From contig JAGVUH010000163.1 of the NCBI GenBank assembly GCA_019136395.1, positions 1 through 24,837 on the forward strand: a stretch of DNA of 24,837 nt, read 5' to 3'. The translations under genes and the position numbers were made by a program. Of the stretch, positions 23,173 through 24,837 are shown in pieces (position 1 is the stretch's first letter; each line of letters starts with the position of its first letter). The notes under the pieces are model-generated. The model was not told the DNA's origin. It did no database searches and saw nothing but the letters and a program-made list of their open reading frames with translations. The stretch is from Gammaproteobacteria bacterium. GTDB taxonomy: Bacteria > Pseudomonadota > Gammaproteobacteria > Chromatiales > Chromatiaceae.

Positions 23173-24837
23173 TCACCTGGGGCGCCGACGGCGGGAAAGA
23201 GAAGTGGCGGGAGGCTTGGCCGGGCTGGCGGCCAGTTCCCGGAGACGAAAGAGTTGGTCCAGGGCTTCCCGGGGGCTGAGGGTCTCCGGGTTCAGGGCGA
23301 GGAGGGCGATCACGGCGGGATGGGGCTCGGGGTGGTGATCCGGCGCGGGGAAGAGAGAGAGCTGGACGGACTGCCGTTGGCTGTGGCGCTGGGCGGCATC
23401 CTCCAGTTCCCGCAGGCGCAGGCGGGCGCGGTCGATGACCGTCTTGGGTACGCCGGCCAGGCTGGCGACCTGGAGGCCGTAGCTCTGATTGGCGGGGCCC
23501 TCGCGGACCGCGTGAAGAAAGACAATGCGCTCGCCATATTCCACCGCGTCCAGATGGACGTTGACGATGCCCGGGTACTCCTCCGGCAGGGTGGTGAGCT
23601 CGAAGTAGTGGGTGGCGAAGAGGGTGAAGGCGCGGATGCGACTGGCCAGCTCGACGCCGCAGGCCCAGGCCAGGGACAGGCCGTCGAAGGTGCTGGTACC
23701 GCGGCCGATCTCATCCATGAGCACCAGGCTGTGCTCGGTGGCGTTGTGAAGGATGTTGGCGGTCTCCTCCATCTCCACCATGAAGGTCGAGCGCCCGCCG
23801 GCCAGGTCGTCGGAGGCGCCGATGCGGGAGAAGATGCGGTCCACCGGCCCCAGCCGCGCCGCGGCGGCGGAGACGAAGCTGCCGGCCAGGGCCATAAGGA
23901 CGATGAGGGCCGTCTGGCGCATGTAGGTGGACTTGCCGCCCATGTTGGGGCCGGTGACCACCAGCATGCGTCGCTCGGCGTCGCAGCGCAGGTCGTTGGC
24001 GACGAAGGGGCTGTCGATGACCCCCTCCACCACCGGGTGGCGGCCGGCCTTGATGTCGATGGTCGGCTCCTCGGTCAGCTCCGGCTGGCACCAGTCCAGG
24101 GTCCGCGCCCGCTCCGCCAGGTTGGCGAGGACGTCGAGGGCGGCGAGGGCGGCGGCGCTGAGTTGCAGAGGTCCCAGCCAGGCGCGCAGTTGTTCCAGCA
24201 GGTCCTCGTAGAGGGCCTTTTCCCGGGCCAGGGCGCGCTCGCGGGCGGACAGGACCTGGTCCTCGAAGCGCTTGAGCTCCGGGGTGACGTAGCGCTCGGC
24301 GCCCTTCAGCGTCTGGCGGCGGACGTAGTCCGGGGGCACCTGATCGGCCTGACTGCGGCTGACCTCGATGGCGTAGCCGTGGACGCGGTTGTAGGTGACG
24401 CGCAGGTTGGTCAGGCCGGTACGCTGTCGCTCCCGGGCCTCCAGGTCGAGCAGGAAGCGGTCGGCGTTGGTGGACAGGTCGCGCAACTCGTCCAGTTCGG
24501 CGTCGTAACCCGGCGCCAGGACGCCGCCGTCGCGGATCAGGACCGGGGGGCTGTCAAGGATGGCCCGTTGCAGCAGGTCGAGGACCTCGGGGTGAGTGGC
24601 GGCCTCGGCGGCCAGTTCCCGTAGCAGGGGGGTCTCCCGGGGCGCCAGCAAGGCCTGGAGGGCCGGCAGTCGCGCCAGGGCATCGCGCAGCGCCGCCAGG
24701 TCCCGGGGGCGGGCGCTGCCCAGGGCGACGCGGGCGAGGATGCGCTCCAGGTCGCCGCTGCCGGCCAACTGCTCCTGCAAGGGTCGGTCATGGCCACCCT
24801 CCAGCAGTTCGGCGATGGCGGCGTGGCGCCGGCGGAC
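23173..24837 (-). CDS. mutS: DNA mismatch repair protein MutS, C-terminal part (5' end outside window)
   Basis: The frame is open to the window edge and gives the last 554 residues of a protein that normally has about 850-870. Visible parts are the lever and clamp regions with the MutS core ([35 protein letters not shown]), then the ATPase with Walker [15 protein letters not shown], the family stretch [21 protein letters not shown], Walker [17 protein letters not shown] and ATHYFELT. MutS binds mismatches and recruits MutL. A C-terminal tail with LSLFP and a terminal run of basic residues follows. The missing part is the mismatch-binding N terminus with the Phe-X-Glu motif, outside the window. 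The stop is TGA. Confidence 0.97.
   Translation of the reverse strand, partial: VRRRHAAIAELLEGGHDRPLQEQLAGSGDLERILARVALGSARPRDLAALRDALARLPALQALLAPRETPLLRELAAEAATHPEVLDLLQRAILDSPPVLIRDGGVLAPGYDAELDELRDLSTNADRFLLDLEARERQRTGLTNLRVTYNRVHGYAIEVSRSQADQVPPDYVRRQTLKGAERYVTPELKRFEDQVLSARERALAREKALYEDLLEQLRAWLGPLQLSAAALAALDVLANLAERARTLDWCQPELTEEPTIDIKAGRHPVVEGVIDSPFVANDLRCDAERRMLVVTGPNMGGKSTYMRQTALIVLMALAGSFVSAAAARLGPVDRIFSRIGASDDLAGGRSTFMVEMEETANILHNATEHSLVLMDEIGRGTSTFDGLSLAWACGVELASRIRAFTLFATHYFELTTLPEEYPGIVNVHLDAVEYGERIVFLHAVREGPANQSYGLQVASLAGVPKTVIDRARLRLRELEDAAQRHSQRQSVQLSLFPAPDHHPEPHPAVIALLALNPETLSPREALDQLFRLRELAASPAKPPATSLSRRRRPR

Noticed and set aside
23071..24624. A 517-codon open frame on the plus strand opposite mutS
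   Set aside because: It is the antisense shadow of MutS, whose minus-strand frame carries all the family motifs.

Overview
The window is GC-rich and reads as a gammaproteobacterial chromosome. This is an inference from the GammaP-type elongator tRNA-Met, the MutS, SulP and DedA sequences and the codon choice. A purple-sulfur-type relative (Chromatiaceae) is possible, but nothing in the sequence proves it. A defence island about 18.5 kb long sits between housekeeping genes.

Layout: (i) 1-1610, chromosomal flank: the 3' end of a SulP anion transporter with its STAS domain, a DedA membrane protein, and tRNA-Met(CAU) with a good sigma70 promoter and an intrinsic terminator. (ii) 1611-3848, accessory boundary: gene debris, palindromes, a ParS/MbcA-like antitoxin with a RES toxin, and an 800-base stretch without an intact gene. 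That stretch holds a DnaA-box-like inverted pair and, just before the next operon, a hairpin that could cover a ribosome-binding site. (iii) 3849-20495, one co-directional BREX phage-defence operon: brxE, brxA, brxB, brxC, pglX, pglZ, brxL. (iv) 20496-24837, flank on the minus strand: two exported proteins of unknown function and the 3' two-thirds of mutS.

The BREX operon is unusual in four ways. It has a type-6-like start (brxE) and a type-1-like end (brxL). It carries two complete PIN-domain toxin-antitoxin pairs, one between brxC and pglX and one between pglX and pglZ. Its pglX is split into a methyltransferase half and a target-recognition half by a broken fic gene, an order that resembles hsdM-fic-hsdS in type I restriction loci. 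Its BrxL has lost the Lon-like (S16) C-terminal domain; in its place are an Ala/Pro linker and a domain resembling the C-terminal phospholipase-D-fold domain of the eukaryotic ESCRT-associated protein MITD1.

Expected working of the genes: PglX methylates host DNA at a non-palindromic site. BrxA, BrxB, BrxC, PglZ and BrxL are needed in BREX to block phage replication, with BrxC and BrxL supplying ATPase activity and PglZ an alkaline-phosphatase-like fold. The embedded toxin-antitoxin pairs are translationally coupled to one another or to BREX genes, so they may act as addiction or back-up modules. That role is inference.
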